Of a DNA stretch of 64,000 bases, positions 1 to 11,089 are shown piece after piece (position 1 is the stretch's first letter; each line of letters begins with the position of its first letter). Source of the DNA: Symbiodinium natans (Eukaryota > Sar > Dinophyceae > Suessiales > Symbiodiniaceae); NCBI GenBank assembly GCA_905221605.1, contig CAJNDS010000389.1:62001-126000 (forward strand). Direction: 5' to 3'. The notes under the pieces are model-generated. The model was given only the letters and a program-made list of their open reading frames with translations. It was not told the origin of the DNA and searched no databases. A program made the translations under genes and the position numbers.

Positions 1-3000
1 TCAGGCAAGGTTGATGCAAGAAGTGCAACGCTTGAAGGCCGATACACCCGTGTTGGCACAATGTCGCCATCATCAGCCATGGTGTCAGGGCTATCTACAA
101 GATGCAAGCACGGCGAAAGAGACCGTATGTATACCCAGAGATGCTTACATCTTTTTGAGGTTTGCGCGCTTTTGAGTCGACACGAGTCGACACCCCTTTG
201 TCGTGCGGTTGTTCAGGTCATTTCGACGTTAGACCAACTCCAAAAGCTTGGAAGAGCCTCAGATGCAGGAACCATATAGGCTCATGGAGAGCATATCACA
301 CAAGCATAAAGACGAGAGGCTTCTCCTCAATTGGGCTGCTAGTGCCTTGCCTAAGGCTTGTCCATAAGAGTCTTGGGAGAAACCATGGTGGGCATGGCGC
401 CCAGGGACGAGACAGTGAATGGCATTATTAGGTGGTCCATGTTGTGCGGTTACCAAATGTTTGCCCAGGCCGTGCTGTGCACGACGTAGGGCGGGATGCC
501 GTAGATCCCGAGATTCGAAAGAGGGCCAGAAGCCTTGAAGCTTTTTGGAGGTTGGAATGCCAACTGTGTGGGCTGTGAAGGAGCGAATAGGTTCTAAAAA
601 CATCCTTGCATTGCAGGAACGAGTATAAGAAGCGAAAGTCAACGTCGGTTGGCGACGACTTGCTTGGCCCTGAGTGCAGCCTGTGCCACGCAATCTCCGT
701 GACAGCTGTCGCCGGTCAAAGACATATGCAGGCTCTTAAAGCGTCGTCTCAGTTCCGACGTGTCGGAGGCAGGCAGTGTGTTCACAGTGTGTTCATTGTG
801 TGTTCCTTTCCTGAAAAAAATACGGGGCCTCCGCGTCGCTCTCTGCTTGCAGGTGACGGCCACTCCTACATCTCAAGAGCTCGACTCTGCCAAAGATGCA
901 GGTGGATGCCAAAGAAAGTTTTTACCGCAGTGCTACGTCTCAGCTGTTGCGAAGTTTGCGGAAGCTTACCGGTTAGGATCAGCGTTTGCTGGCTCTGAGT
1001 CGGGCGTTGCAGAGGCCCAGAAGTTGACGGATTTTTGGGCTTTGTGTTGGCGCTTTGCCCAAACAAAGCGTCCAACTGAGCCTCTCTGCAGGCACCTCGA
1101 GCACTGGATCGCGTTAGTCACTGAGTCACTCAGAAAGTTTGCGCCGTTTTCTGTTTACATCCAAGCCCAAGCCCCCTCTGCCGCATTGCGAGAGGCAAAC
1201 TCCACTTTGTCTTCTTCATCCCAGGTTCAACTCTGTTGTTGGGCTCTTCGGGCTCTTCGGGCTTGTGCGGTCGAGGCGTGAACTGAATCTGCAGGTGGGA
1301 GACAAGAAGGACGATGCCTACAGGGAGAAGGTCGGCTTGTACCCATGAAATCAAGCCAAAGTTTCAAAGCTTGGATCTTTTTCGAGCCCTTGTCTTCACA
1401 CATCTGTTCACGTGCACGTGCTCTCGCATCTGTCAGGTGCGGATGAAGCTAATCGAAGCTTTGGGTAAAGAAGAGGAGATCGAAGCCAAGGGCGGTGCCA
1501 CAGACAGCATTTGGCCACCGTTTGCCACGGTGCTTTATAAAGTCTAAGAGTCGGAGAGCTCATCCTCGGCGTTTGCCAGGCGAGTCCCAGAAGACTTCGA
1601 CGATGCGGGAGATCCAACAGTCTCGTTTCCATTCTTCTTTGCCATTCTTTGCTTTGTCCTTTTTGTGTCGGTAGGACCCTGTGAAGCTGGCAGAAGAGAT
1701 CGAGGAGGTGGTGGCCGAGTAGAGCCAAGCCTGCTGAAGGCGTGTAAGTGGGTTCAGCGCTGTGCCCAGGAGCTCCATAAGGTGTGGCCCGCCAAGAAGG
1801 ATGCCGCGGACTGAAGGAAAGAGGAGGAATTCGAAGGATTCTGAGTATATGCCATTTGTTTTGGGTGTTTTCCGCATCTTCTACATTGATGGATTTGAGA
1901 GCGTTTGAGGGCATTTTATTTTGGAAATTTGTGTTGCAAACGAAGTGCTTGATGCCTCCTTGACGCCTCAGAAGGCAATGAGGGCATAGCTGTCTTTGTG
2001 CACCGAGGGAGGACCCCGGTTAGTGTGACAGTGCCGAGCATGGCGCTGTGCTTTGGGATCTTCGGGGAAGAGCTCTTGCCAGTCGCAGCTGTCCTTTGAA
2101 GATGTCTGATGTCGGCTACGAGGTCGCAAGATAACTATGCCGCAAATCCAACACAGCCTTTTGGAGCTGCAAGTCTTCCATTGCTCTTCAAAAGTTTGTT
2201 GACATCGCTCATGTCGACTTCGCCAGCGGCTTCTGAAGTCGGCTAGCTCTTCATTGGAGCTCTCAGCTTTCTAAATCCACATTGTTAAACATCACCGATC
2301 TTGAAAGTGCAATCACTGTATTAACAGCTTGCTGGACTCAAGCGAACGGCGCCAACTCCGCACCAGTCCATGAAGTCCATGGGAGATTTGCAGGGGATCT
2401 GAACGGCCTTGAGAAGGCGATCCCTGGACTTGCCATTGCAGTGCGAAGTCTGTGGGGGTGCGGAAGGGCGTGCTTGCGTGCTTCGAAAAGATCTCCAGAC
2501 TCTTTCCTGGTGGTAGTCGACATCGGCACGTGCTGCAGATGCCTACGGAGTTTTAAACAAAGCGTAAACGGTGTGTATTGTTATGGTATATATGTGTATG
2601 TAACACGCAAAGTCGCCTTGGCCTCGCGCAGTCTCTCGGACATTGTAGGTCACCGTGTCATTTAGACGATCCCTCTCATGACGGATGTTTTCAGGGCTTT
2701 GTACATTGCCCAGAGATCCACCACCAGGAAGTTCTTTGGCCACGATGCTTGAGGGCTCATATCACGGCTCGGGGAAAACCCAACGCTTCTCAGATAAGAG
2801 GGTGTTAACTGCTCTGACAGTCTGAGACATGCCTGATGCTATGAGGCCTACATGAACCAGGCCCGGTCCACCCCCTAGAGCGACCGCGACTGAAAGAGAG
2901 CGAAGGCGACATCTTGACAACCCAGGTCGATCCTCTTCAACCTCAAGGATGCCAAGAATCCCACTTTCAGGTGGGGGTTACGGAGAGCTTAGTCAGCTTA

Positions 3001-3528
3001 GTTCCAAATTCCAAAAACTTAACACATAAACATGTCTTAAACATGTCTGCTTGGTGAAGGTTCAAAGTGGTCGTGGGCTTCTTTCAGCCGAAAGACCTTC
3101 CGAAGCTGACTGCAGAGGATATGGCTCCCTTCTCAGACTTCTGGTGCTTTCTGAGAGTGTAGCATAAGAATCACAACGGCTTGCCCTTGTGGAGTAAGTC
3201 TTGAGAACGTACGCCGTGCCCCCAGCGACATTCAAGTGTAAACTTGGCCTAAGCAAAACCGATCACAACCTGCGCGGGAACAGTCCTGCTGCTTAGCACG
3301 TGAAGGTCCACACTTTGTAAAGAGAAGCCTGGAAGACACTGCACATTGTGTCTTACATGCTCAGCACATGGGCTTTAAGCTTGGAAGGTACGCCCCTCCC
3401 TGTAGCTGTTTGGGATTTGCTGCAGGTCGTCTCGGTTCAGGTTTGAGGCCTCGACTAGCACTGCAGGCGAGCGACGAGAAGAATGCCGAGCGAGCTAAGC
3501 AGAGGCCGGGAAAGCAGAACAGAAAAGC
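1..3528. other. Unassigned, scattered exon-like frames
   Basis: No protein family was recognised here. A few short + strand frames sit between plausible acceptors and donors. Examples are about 1437-1540 (a charged segment containing KLIEALGKEEEIEAKGG after TCTGTCAG) and about 1679-1715 (DPVKLAEEIEE before GTGG). They may be exons of one low-conservation gene, but I cannot link them with confidence. The stretch 1900-3000 shows nothing convincing on either strand. Confidence 0.3.
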
Positions 3529-3577
3529 CGGAAGCGCCGGAAGCGGCGGAAGCGGCGGAAGCGGCGGAAACGGCGAA
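3529..3577 (+). repeat. 9-bp GGAAGCGGC-type minisatellite
   Basis: About five imperfect copies of a 9-bp unit (GGAAGCGGC). In one + strand frame the array reads as a Gly-Ser linker (GSGGSGGSGG) that follows a lysine-rich stretch, so it could be a coding tract, but no surrounding family was recognised. Confidence 0.6.
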
Positions 3578-3599
3578 GCAGAGAACACGGAGCTAAGAG

Positions 3600-4270
3600 C
3601 GGAGCTAAGCAGCTAAGAGCGGAGCTCGGCCGCCGGACAGGCAGTACGCGATGGAGGCCTTGGACCAGGGCTGGGCCTTGAAGAACGGACAGCCGCTCGG
3701 CGCGCAAGAAAAACAGGCAACAAAGCAAAAACAGAGTTTTTAAGCTGTTTCATTTTTTTTGGAGCAGAGTTCTCTCAAGCAGCAGTGGAGTTCAAAGTTC
3801 AGAGAACAGAGCATAGATAATCTCAACTTTCTCAAAGCTCAAAGAAAGAAGAGAATAATCTACTTCAAGCATCGCTCTGCAGCCCAGGCAACTGACCACC
3901 GGCATGTTCACCTGTGGCAAGTGCAAGGTCGGATCGGTCTCTGCGATTCGTGCTGTACGCTTAGCAGCCTTAGCATGGAGACGTGGCGGAAGGGGGGCAC
4001 GGCTTCAGTAGAAAAAGATTAGGAAGTCTAGTTCTTGGAAGTGGTGACGGTATCGTGCTATTGATTTGGTTGCTGCTGCTGCTGCTCAAATGCCTGCTGG
4101 CCGCCGGCCACTTCCGGGGTCGGGCCAGAACTTCGTGAACCGAAGGAGAGACCTGAGTCCGTCTCGGGGAAGCACCGTGTGGTCCCACTTTAAGGAGGCA
4201 AATTCCTTGGGAGCCTGCAGGAACTCCGTGGTACACTTTCTACGGCAATTCTCCAGCTCTGGAAGGCTTT
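3600..4270. other. Unassigned, two weak exon candidates
   Basis: Two + strand segments look mildly coding: about 3630-3715 (contains DRQYAMEALDQGWALKNG) and about 4080-4260 (contains VWSHFKEANSLGACR). Neither matches a family I know, and I could not join them by splicing. Confidence 0.2.
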
Positions 4271-4273
4271 AAG

Positions 4274-4341
4274 CATGTTGATGTATGTTGACGCTGTTGA
4301 TTGATGCTGTTGATTGATGCTGTTGATTGATGCTGTTGATG
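4274..4341 (+). repeat. 15-bp minisatellite
   Basis: Tandem copies of a 15-bp unit built from TGTTGATTGATGC, about four copies with very little divergence. No gene is associated with it. Confidence 0.8.
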
Positions 4342-4772
4342 TGTTGGGGGCTTCGAAGGCTGAAAGCCGAGCGCTCCATATGACATGCGAATGGGAGAAG
4401 TGGAATGGGAACGTGGCTGAATAGGTGAAAGTGCAGAAAGTGCAGGAAATTTGTGGGGGTTAAAGAGGGGAAAAGCGAGGAACAGTAAAGCCGAGGAATG
4501 CTTTGTTCAAAGCCCGCAGCCCCTGTGGCCCTACCTGAGCCTTGCTGGGCCCTTTAGGCAGGACCAGGGGCAAAGGACGATTTTCCGCAACTTTGGGGGG
4601 AGTGGTCTGAGTGGTCTGAGGACACAAGGTGTCGTATCCCAAGAAAGCACTTGTGTGACAGTGTGACGATTTGCGTGGCCATCAACTCGTAGCTGTATTT
4701 TGTGGACCGGCAGGGCAACAAGACAACATATTTCCAAATGCAGACAAGGTGCGATGCTGCCATGTGCTCGAA

Positions 4773-4826
4773 CATGTTTGCATATGTTTGCATATGTTTG
4801 CATATGTTTGCATATGTTTGCATATT
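4773..4826 (+). repeat. 10-bp GTTTGCATAT minisatellite
   Basis: Five near-perfect tandem copies of a 10-bp unit (CATATGTTTG). Each copy contains the palindrome CATATG. The flanks carry no recognised gene. Confidence 0.85.
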
Positions 4827-5187
4827 GCTTTGGTTTTCAGATCATCAGACGAGCCGATGACAACCTTTGTCACATGCAGCGCGCTGAGTTTCTGACAGTT
4901 TCTGACACCATGACATCTGATCGTTGAAGCTCTTGCGCTCCAGGTTTGACTTGTGGCAACCGCTGGAAATTCTGCTGAGGGAACTTGTTTGGGCCTAATG
5001 TGCTTGAGGAGATACCTCAGAACCTAGAGAAACTTCAGTGTACATAGAATCGCCACCGACGTTCAATCGCTGGCAGCCAGTGGCGAAAAGTGAGCTTGGA
5101 TCAGTGACGGTCTCTGCGGCCTGGGGCCTGCTGACAACGAAAGTGACGGTGGTTCAACTGCAACATTAGTGGATGCTTTTGGGATCT

Positions 5188-5846
5188 TTACTCGCTTGTG
5201 ATTTTTTTCTTGTTCTCGCTTGTTTCTCGCTTGTGACTTTTTGAAAAAAACTGCTTCTCACTTGTGACTTTTTTTGCGTACAGAGGTTCAAAACACTGCA
5301 AAACACAGCGTGTGTTGCTAGCAGCTGCGAGCACGTTCATCTTCATTTTGTTGTGTCCGTATTTCTGTTGTTCTCCCTGTGTCCGCTTTCCCGTTGGATG
5401 GTCGTGCCGGGCTTGCCGAGTCCGTTGTCTCCGCTCGTCTCCCTTAGTCTCCCTTCCTGTTGGGACGGGGGTGCCGGGTTTTCCATCACCAGCGTCTTCA
5501 CTTGTCTCCCTTTTGTCCCCCTTCATGTTGGATAGGGTTTGATAGGGTCTTGACGTTGAGTGTGTCCAAACAATTTGGCGGACTCCTACCCCATGTTGTT
5601 GAGCAGCACGTGGAACCTATTATCAACCCACCCCACACCCCACTGTTGTCGAGAAGCACGTCCTGTTGTTGGAACACGCTGTTATCAAGCCCCCCCACCC
5701 CCCCGCACCCCACCACACCCCGCTGTTGGGGAGCACGTGGAACGCTATGATCAAGCCCCCCCCCACCCCACTGTTGTCCTTTCCATCCCCCTGTTGTTGA
5801 GCAGCACGTGGAACACGCTATTATCAACCCCCCCCCCCCCCCAAGA
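5188..5846. repeat. Repeat block: CTTGTGAC and GAGCAGCACGTGGAAC units
   Basis: Three adjacent repeat types. At 5188-5275 there are copies of CGCTTGTGACTTTTT. At 5380-5540 there is an imperfect duplication of about 75 bp. At 5590-5846 there are four copies of a unit built from TGTTGAGCAGCACGTGGAAC, ATTATCAA and a C-rich run. The first and last types recur at 10640-11085 in mirrored order around the copia fragments, so the two blocks may mark the edges of one composite insertion. Confidence 0.7.
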
Positions 5847-5892
5847 CAGAGAAAGCCCCGAGACGCAGAGAGGAAGAGAGCAACAGAGAGAG

Positions 5893-5935
5893 AGGGGGTG
5901 TTTGGCTCAGAGGTGCGTCTTGGAGGGATTTGCTT
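5893..5935 (+). repeat. Single copy of the GTGTTTGGCT…GGTGCGTCTTGGAGGG unit
   Basis: One diverged unit of the minisatellite that forms the array at 46255-47170 (GGTGTTTGGCT followed by GAGGTGCGTCTTGGAGGG). Its presence 40 kb away shows that this repeat is dispersed rather than locally generated. Confidence 0.6.
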
Positions 5936-6040
5936 AAGTAAATGACACAAGAACGGGTGTTTCTTTTACATTTCCCCCCTATAGCTTGAATGTCGGAATT
6001 TCCAGCGAGCAGGGGAAGCAGTCTTGTGCGCGTAGCTTCC

Positions 6041-6690
6041 CCCCCCCCCCCTCACTCCCCCACCCACTCCAACCACCCCAGGGGGTAGGGGGGGTGGGTC
6101 TGGGTTTGGGCTTTGAATTCCCGGGCCAGGACCAGCTGATGCTCATGATGCTCTGGGCTAGGGGGCGTCACCACATCCCGTGATGAAAACCCAGTTATAG
6201 GGGGAAATGAAAGAAAACAACCATGCCATGAGAGCGTTCCCATTCTTACTTAATCTCGGGTAGCCTTGAATTCGAATGGTGAGCACGCCCCTTTACCCCC
6301 CTAAATCCATGCCAAGTCAGCTGATCAGCGACACCCTAACCCAACAGACAGCCTCATTGCTGTCAGAACAATTCACCATTCGGTGCAATTGTGGCCATTC
6401 GAATCCCTGCGAATGCCACATGAATTCGAATGCCGCACACTAAGCGTGTTGCACTTAGTGTGCAGCATTCGAATTCATGGCATTCGCAGGGATTCGAATG
6501 GCCACAATTGCACCAGCAATGAGGCTCTCTGTTGGGTTAGGGTGTCGGTGATCGGCTGGACTTGGCATGGATTTAGGGGGTCCTGCAGGGCGTTCAAGGG
6601 GACTCTCTGTTCTTGTGCTTCAGCCCTAAACCCAGACCCACCCCCCCCTACCGCTGGGGTGGTTGGAGGGAATGGGGGGGCCCGGAAAGC
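6041..6690. repeat. Long nested inverted repeat (foldback)
   Basis: The inner arms, 6294-6444 and 6454-6590, are reverse complements around a 9-nt loop. The left arm has about 20 extra bases near 6365. An outer pair of arms (about 6050-6112 and 6622-6690) continues the inverted symmetry after an asymmetric interruption of about 180 bases on the left. No transposase frame lies inside. It could be a foldback or MITE-type element or a hairpin-forming inverted duplication. Confidence 0.8.
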
Positions 6691-6975
6691 CCCAAAATGG
6701 CTAGCGTGGCCCCTGCAGCAAGGATGACACGCACAAACCGAATGTGGCTCAAGATGAAACAGAGTCACAGGGTTGCCAGGGTTGAGGGCTTCGGCCTGAC
6801 TCCCTTAGGGTTTCTGTTGAAGCCTACTCCTGTACATGTCATCCTGTAGCAGTTGTACCATGCATTTTTCCTTGTTGCTCGTAGGCCCAAGAATAGTCAG
6901 CCTTGTGCATGCACTTTTTCTCACTTGTACAATCATCAAGTAGGTGCCATACCCTGACGTTCGTTTCCTTGTTGC

Positions 6976-8595
6976 TTGCATGTAAAAAGCTCCGCCATCG
7001 TGTGTCCACTTCTGTCTTCTATGCCTGCTGGGTCACACCAGCAGGTTATGAGCCCAACGCTTGGGCCAATCCACCGCATCCATCTCCACCTCCCGGAGGG
7101 GATGGTTTCAATGCCACCACGTGAATCAGGCCAGTCAGGTGCAGTGGGCCTTGAACTTAATACGGCTACGGGAGGGCATTGGGAGGCACAGGCCAGCATG
7201 AATCATCGCGAGGTTCAGGGGAAGTGCCACCAATGTGAGGGTGGTGAGAGCGCACACCAAATTGTGCATGTGCCCGGCAACACACCGGGCGGGAGCCCAG
7301 GTCTGCAGACCAGCACTGGCATGCCAGGTACCGCGCCACTCGCTGGGGACTCCCATGTTGAGGGGTTCCTTACCCCACGCTCGCAGCAAGGACAGGGTGC
7401 CCACTATTTTGCAGAAATGGTTGAGGGTTTCCCTGGGGCTGGGCTCCAGCTCATGTCAAGGGTTGGGGATTTTTCAGAGTTGCCCGCGCTGAGGTCATGC
7501 AGGTCCCGGTGTGGCAGGACTCACACGCAACGCCGCCACGAAGTGCTACCCGTTGACTGAGTAGCCCTCGCACCAGGGCAGTTAGCTTTGGGAGATGGGA
7601 GTTTGGGTTCTAATAGTGGGTCGCCGCCCCAAGTGGGGCCAGAAGGAACGCCAACGTCCTTTGCACCATCGCGCCCCGGAAGGGAGGGTGCTGACATGCT
7701 GCAGCGCATGCAGGCTTTAGAGCAAAGGGCCCCCCTACTGCACGGTAATGACCCGAAAGGCCTCAATCGCGAACAGATTCATCATCTGGTTGCCAGGCAG
7801 TTGGCAGGGTTTGATCAAAGGGCTCAGGCCCAGGACCTTGAGATCCAGCGTTTAAGGAGGCAACTAGAGCAGGAGAAGGCCATGAGGGAGCAGTTGGCTA
7901 GGGAGGCGGCAGCTTCAAGCAGTGCCCCGCAAGCCCCCACACCATCACAAATGCACCATTCCTCTCAGGTGCCATCATCGCAAGATGCTCAGGTCCGCAG
8001 CAGCAGCCGCGTCAGGGTTTTGGTCCAACTTCTGGTCAGGGTTGCAGCAGCAACTAACCGGAGGGATCGGGCAGGCCTACGCAGCACAGGTGAATTTGGC
8101 CTGTTCTACCCCCAAACCCCCCTTCTCAGGCCAGATCTGGCCTCAAGGCTCAGGAATGCCACAGGTGCCACAGGTGCAAGGTGCACAGGTGCCCGCATCT
8201 CCAATCGGAGGGGAAGGACCCGCTGCCTATGCACAGGTGTGACAGGTTTCAGGGGTAGACAGGTGCCGCATGCACAGGTGTCAGGTGCCCAGGCCAGTGC
8301 AGCTCCAGGAGGAGCACCTGCAGCAAGTGCAACGCCGTGTGCAGCAGCTAACCCCACGATGGATGCCTTGTTTGCAGGAATGCAGCAGCTTCAAACCATG
8401 CAGGCGCAGGGCATGCGGGATAAGAGCGTTGTTAGCAACGCCCCTGAAGCCGTCAAGCCAAGCGCTACTGCACTTCCCATGCTGAAAGCTCCGGATTGGC
8501 GCGCGCCCTCAGGTGGCGGGTTCGCCAAGAACCTTGGCCAATGGCGATGGCAAGCGCAGACTGTGATTCAACCCTCAAGGTCTTACTCAAGTTAA
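6976..8595 (+). pseudogene. Copia-type gag-like protein, broken
   Basis: A single + strand frame is interrupted by one stop (TGA ending at 7560) and continues to a stop at 8595. After the stop the protein has a low-complexity head, then a charged coiled-coil segment around 7790-7915 (LEIQRLRRQLEQEKAMREQL), then Q/P/S-rich sequence with many CAGGTG repeats (8160-8300), and a proline-containing segment near 8470 (ALPMLKAPDW). This order resembles the N-terminal gag region of dinoflagellate copia polyproteins as I recall them. No zinc knuckle survives, and the middle of the protein looks frameshifted. The rest of the polyprotein does not follow on this strand: a reversed copia fragment begins at once. 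Confidence 0.5.
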
Positions 8596-8606
8596 CGACC
8601 CCAAAC

Positions 8607-9110
8607 TCACCCAGCATGGCCTCTGCAAGATTGCAGTGCAACGACAGCATCAAGTCCTGCGACAAGCTCGGACTCTGCAGCGCTGAGTGTGACGAACGCC
8701 TGCCTGGCCGAACGCCAGCAGACAGGCGATCCGTGCAAGAAGACTACCCAGCCGGTGTGCGAGCGATTACCGTCTGGCGCAAAGGAGGCATCACTATACG
8801 CCACAGCAAAGGCTTTGGTTTGCTGCACGTAGGCAAGTGCTCTTTCAGCTATGTGTGCAGCCCTTTCAGGCGCCTTTGTGCTAAACGTAGCGAGAACACA
8901 AGCAGTGAACGCGAGATCAGGCCTCGTAGGCTGGCTCAGCCACAAGATTTCTCCGGTCAGCCTCTGGGCTGCACGAACTGACTCCTCGGCATTCTGCGCT
9001 TCCCTTGAGCTGTCTTCACTTGCGAGCTCTAAGGGGCCCTCCTCGAACACGTCAAACACATCTAGGCGCCTTACCTCTTGCTGAGGCAGGGAGCGGAAAG
9101 CCTAAGGACT
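8607..9110 (-). pseudogene. Ty1/copia reverse transcriptase tail plus RNase H, fragment
   Basis: The minus-strand frame (from 9059, open a little further upstream) carries the classical end of a copia RT (TGEILWLSQPTRPDLAF) followed by RNase H. The RNase H part has YSDASFAP with its catalytic Asp, a HTGWVVFLHGSPVCWRS strand, and LSAAESELVAG with its catalytic Glu. The family as a whole copies element RNA into DNA in cytoplasmic particles. Here the integrase, most of the RT and the last RNase H motif are missing. It lies opposite in strand to the gag-like frame before it and the RNase H fragment after it, so at least two copia copies are mixed here. Confidence 0.9.
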
Positions 9111-9445
9111 CAAGGGCTTGAAGCTCAGACTCTGGGACTTTCCCTATATATTATAAGGTGTTTACAGTGTATGCTACGAGCACAACCCTTTCACCTTCAA
9201 AAGGAGTGGTTGCATGACGGCGTTTGGGGTCAAGGTAGAAGGGCTTGCCTCTTTGCAGGCTGTGCGTCGTGCCCAACCACTTCTTTGCTGCACCGTCGAG
9301 GGAGTCTGAGCGGAAGGACTACGTTAACAGACCCTTCTAGATTGTTATGGTCTGCATGCAGGGACATGGGGTTAGTGTTTGAGAGCCAAAGACTACTGGG
9401 CCAAGGGCGGGAGTTTGTAGCGCTTGTGGTGCCTACTACACCACC

Positions 9446-10615
9446 ATGTCGGTAAAGGCCGACCTTAAGGAGAACTCCCGACTCCTATCCGAGTGGAAAC
9501 GCAACACAGGAAGGTTCAACGAGCGCAGTTCCAGGAACATGTGTGCAGTGTTGGAGGGGGTAGCTTATGGCGAGGGAACCAAATGTGTTTTGGAAGAAAA
9601 CCTGCAGGTTCCTGTTCAGGCTGTGGTCTACTGCGATAATGCTGCTACTGTTGCTTGAGTCACAGGAAGCTCCAACCTTTGGCGGACCCGAGGGTTAAAG
9701 ATCAAGGCTGCAGCACTCCAGGAGCGGTGACAATGCGATATTTGGCAGATGAATCACCTAGATGGTGTCTACATGACCGGCAGATTCGGGCACAAAACGC
9801 GAGTAGAGTGGACGAGCTGAGGAAACTGATCAACATGGGAGGGCCAGAAGTTTATCAACCACAAGTCAGCAGGCTACAAGTGAAGAACATGCTGAAGAGA
9901 TTTTGGTTTGTTTGGCCATGTTGAGGACCGTGGATGGTGTAAAAATGGAGCAAGCGATGACAATGGACGAGATGGCGACCGTTGATGCTGCGCTTCGGGC
10001 AATCGGCGCTTTGGATGGGCCTGGCTGCAATGGTGCTCAGTGTTCTTTTCCTATGGGAAACAGCATGGTTTTTGGCTGGATATAAGAGGATTAAGTTGCG
10101 ATCTCTCGAAGACCCATCCTCCCTACCATCGTCATCAACGCCTACATCCACTGGGATGTCGTCGACCTCCACTGCTTCTTCTTCAACTCATGTGCCTCCT
10201 CGTAAGGCGCCTCCTGTCCGACCACCACCCCTGGCCGAACCAGCAGGATCTGATGATTATTGGATTGAGCGTGGTGCATGGAATGTGAGGGTGCATCGAC
10301 AACCAAGAATCCAACTGTTTGACCCCAGCGATGCAGCCAGACCTTTTGGGTTGGATGAGCTGACTGGTGACCGAGTCACCTATGTCACCTTTCAAAATGA
10401 TGGCGAAACCCAAATCCTCCGCGATATCTTTCACTACAAGGTGGATGCCAAGCGACGTTTGGATCGCACTTGGAAGGGAGTTACGGAGTTTGTCATTCGT
10501 GGGCAATGGCTGGGCAAATGGTGCAACATTCTTTTTACTGGCGATTTCAATGGAGGCTTTTGGCCAGGTGCCTCGCCCGAAGGTCAATGGAGGCTTTTGA
10601 CCAGGTGCCTCAACC
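9446..10615 (+). pseudogene. Copia-type RNase H end and C-terminal membrane extension
   Basis: From 9446 the frame reads a late RNase H segment (VVYCDNAATVA, stop at 9657, then WRTRGLKIKAAALQE in the same frame), the usual YTDN and SWRTRHLR region of copia pol. A shifted frame around 9800 gives RVDELRKLINMGGP, typical of the pol end. From 9982 a 239-codon frame holds one strong membrane segment (MGLAAMVLSVLFLWETAWFL), a Ser/Thr/Pro linker (10100-10240) and a conserved-looking domain (10250-10510, containing RIQLFDPSD and LDRTWKGVTEFV). I recall similar tails after pol in dinoflagellate elements. Its function is unknown. RT and integrase are absent. Confidence 0.6.
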
Positions 10616-10639
10616 AAAGGTCAGCCCGAAAACGGCTAG

Positions 10640-10830
10640 GGAACACATTATCAAGCCCCCGCCCCCGCCCCCCGCACCCCACCACACCCCGCTGTTGTTA
10701 GGGAGCACGTGGAACACGCTATTATCAAGCCCCCCCCCCACCCCCCCACCCACCCCACCACACCCCCAGCACACCCCGGTGTTGTCGGGGAGCAGGTCCT
10801 TTCCACGCCTGTTGCTGAGCAGCACCCCCC
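10640..10830. repeat. GAGCACGTGGAACACGCTATTATCAA / C-run repeats
   Basis: Two to three further copies of the unit seen at 5590-5846 (GGGAGCACGTGGAACACG, ATTATCAAG, then a C/CA-rich run). They begin directly after the copia C-terminal frame. Confidence 0.75.
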
Positions 10831-11085
10831 GCTCACTTGTAACTATTGCATCTATTTCCTCAAAATCTAGACTCACTTGTGACTACAAAATTTTCACAAG
10901 TGAGCCACCCCCCAAAAAAATAGACGCAAGTGAGTTTTTTGACCACTCTCGAGCGGGAGCTGCGTTTTTCGAATCTATAGTCGTAGGTAAGTGAGCTTAA
11001 AAAAGTCAGAAGTGAGAAGATTTTATAGTCACAAGTGATCAAAAAACTTACAAGTGAGAAGATTCAATCGTCACAAGTGAGGGGT
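10830..11085. repeat. Cluster of TCACTTGTGA / TCACAAGTGA motifs
   Basis: About ten copies of the 8-10 base motif CACTTGTGA occur in both orientations within 250 bp. This mixed orientation gives many short inverted repeats able to form hairpins. The same motif clusters at 5188-5275. Confidence 0.75.
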
Positions 11086-11089
11086 TGGC

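Noticed and set aside
6688-6715. Relict dinoflagellate spliced leader (TAGCCATTTTGG on the minus strand)
   Set aside because: Only 12 bases match and the diagnostic CTCAAG end is absent; no retrogene follows.
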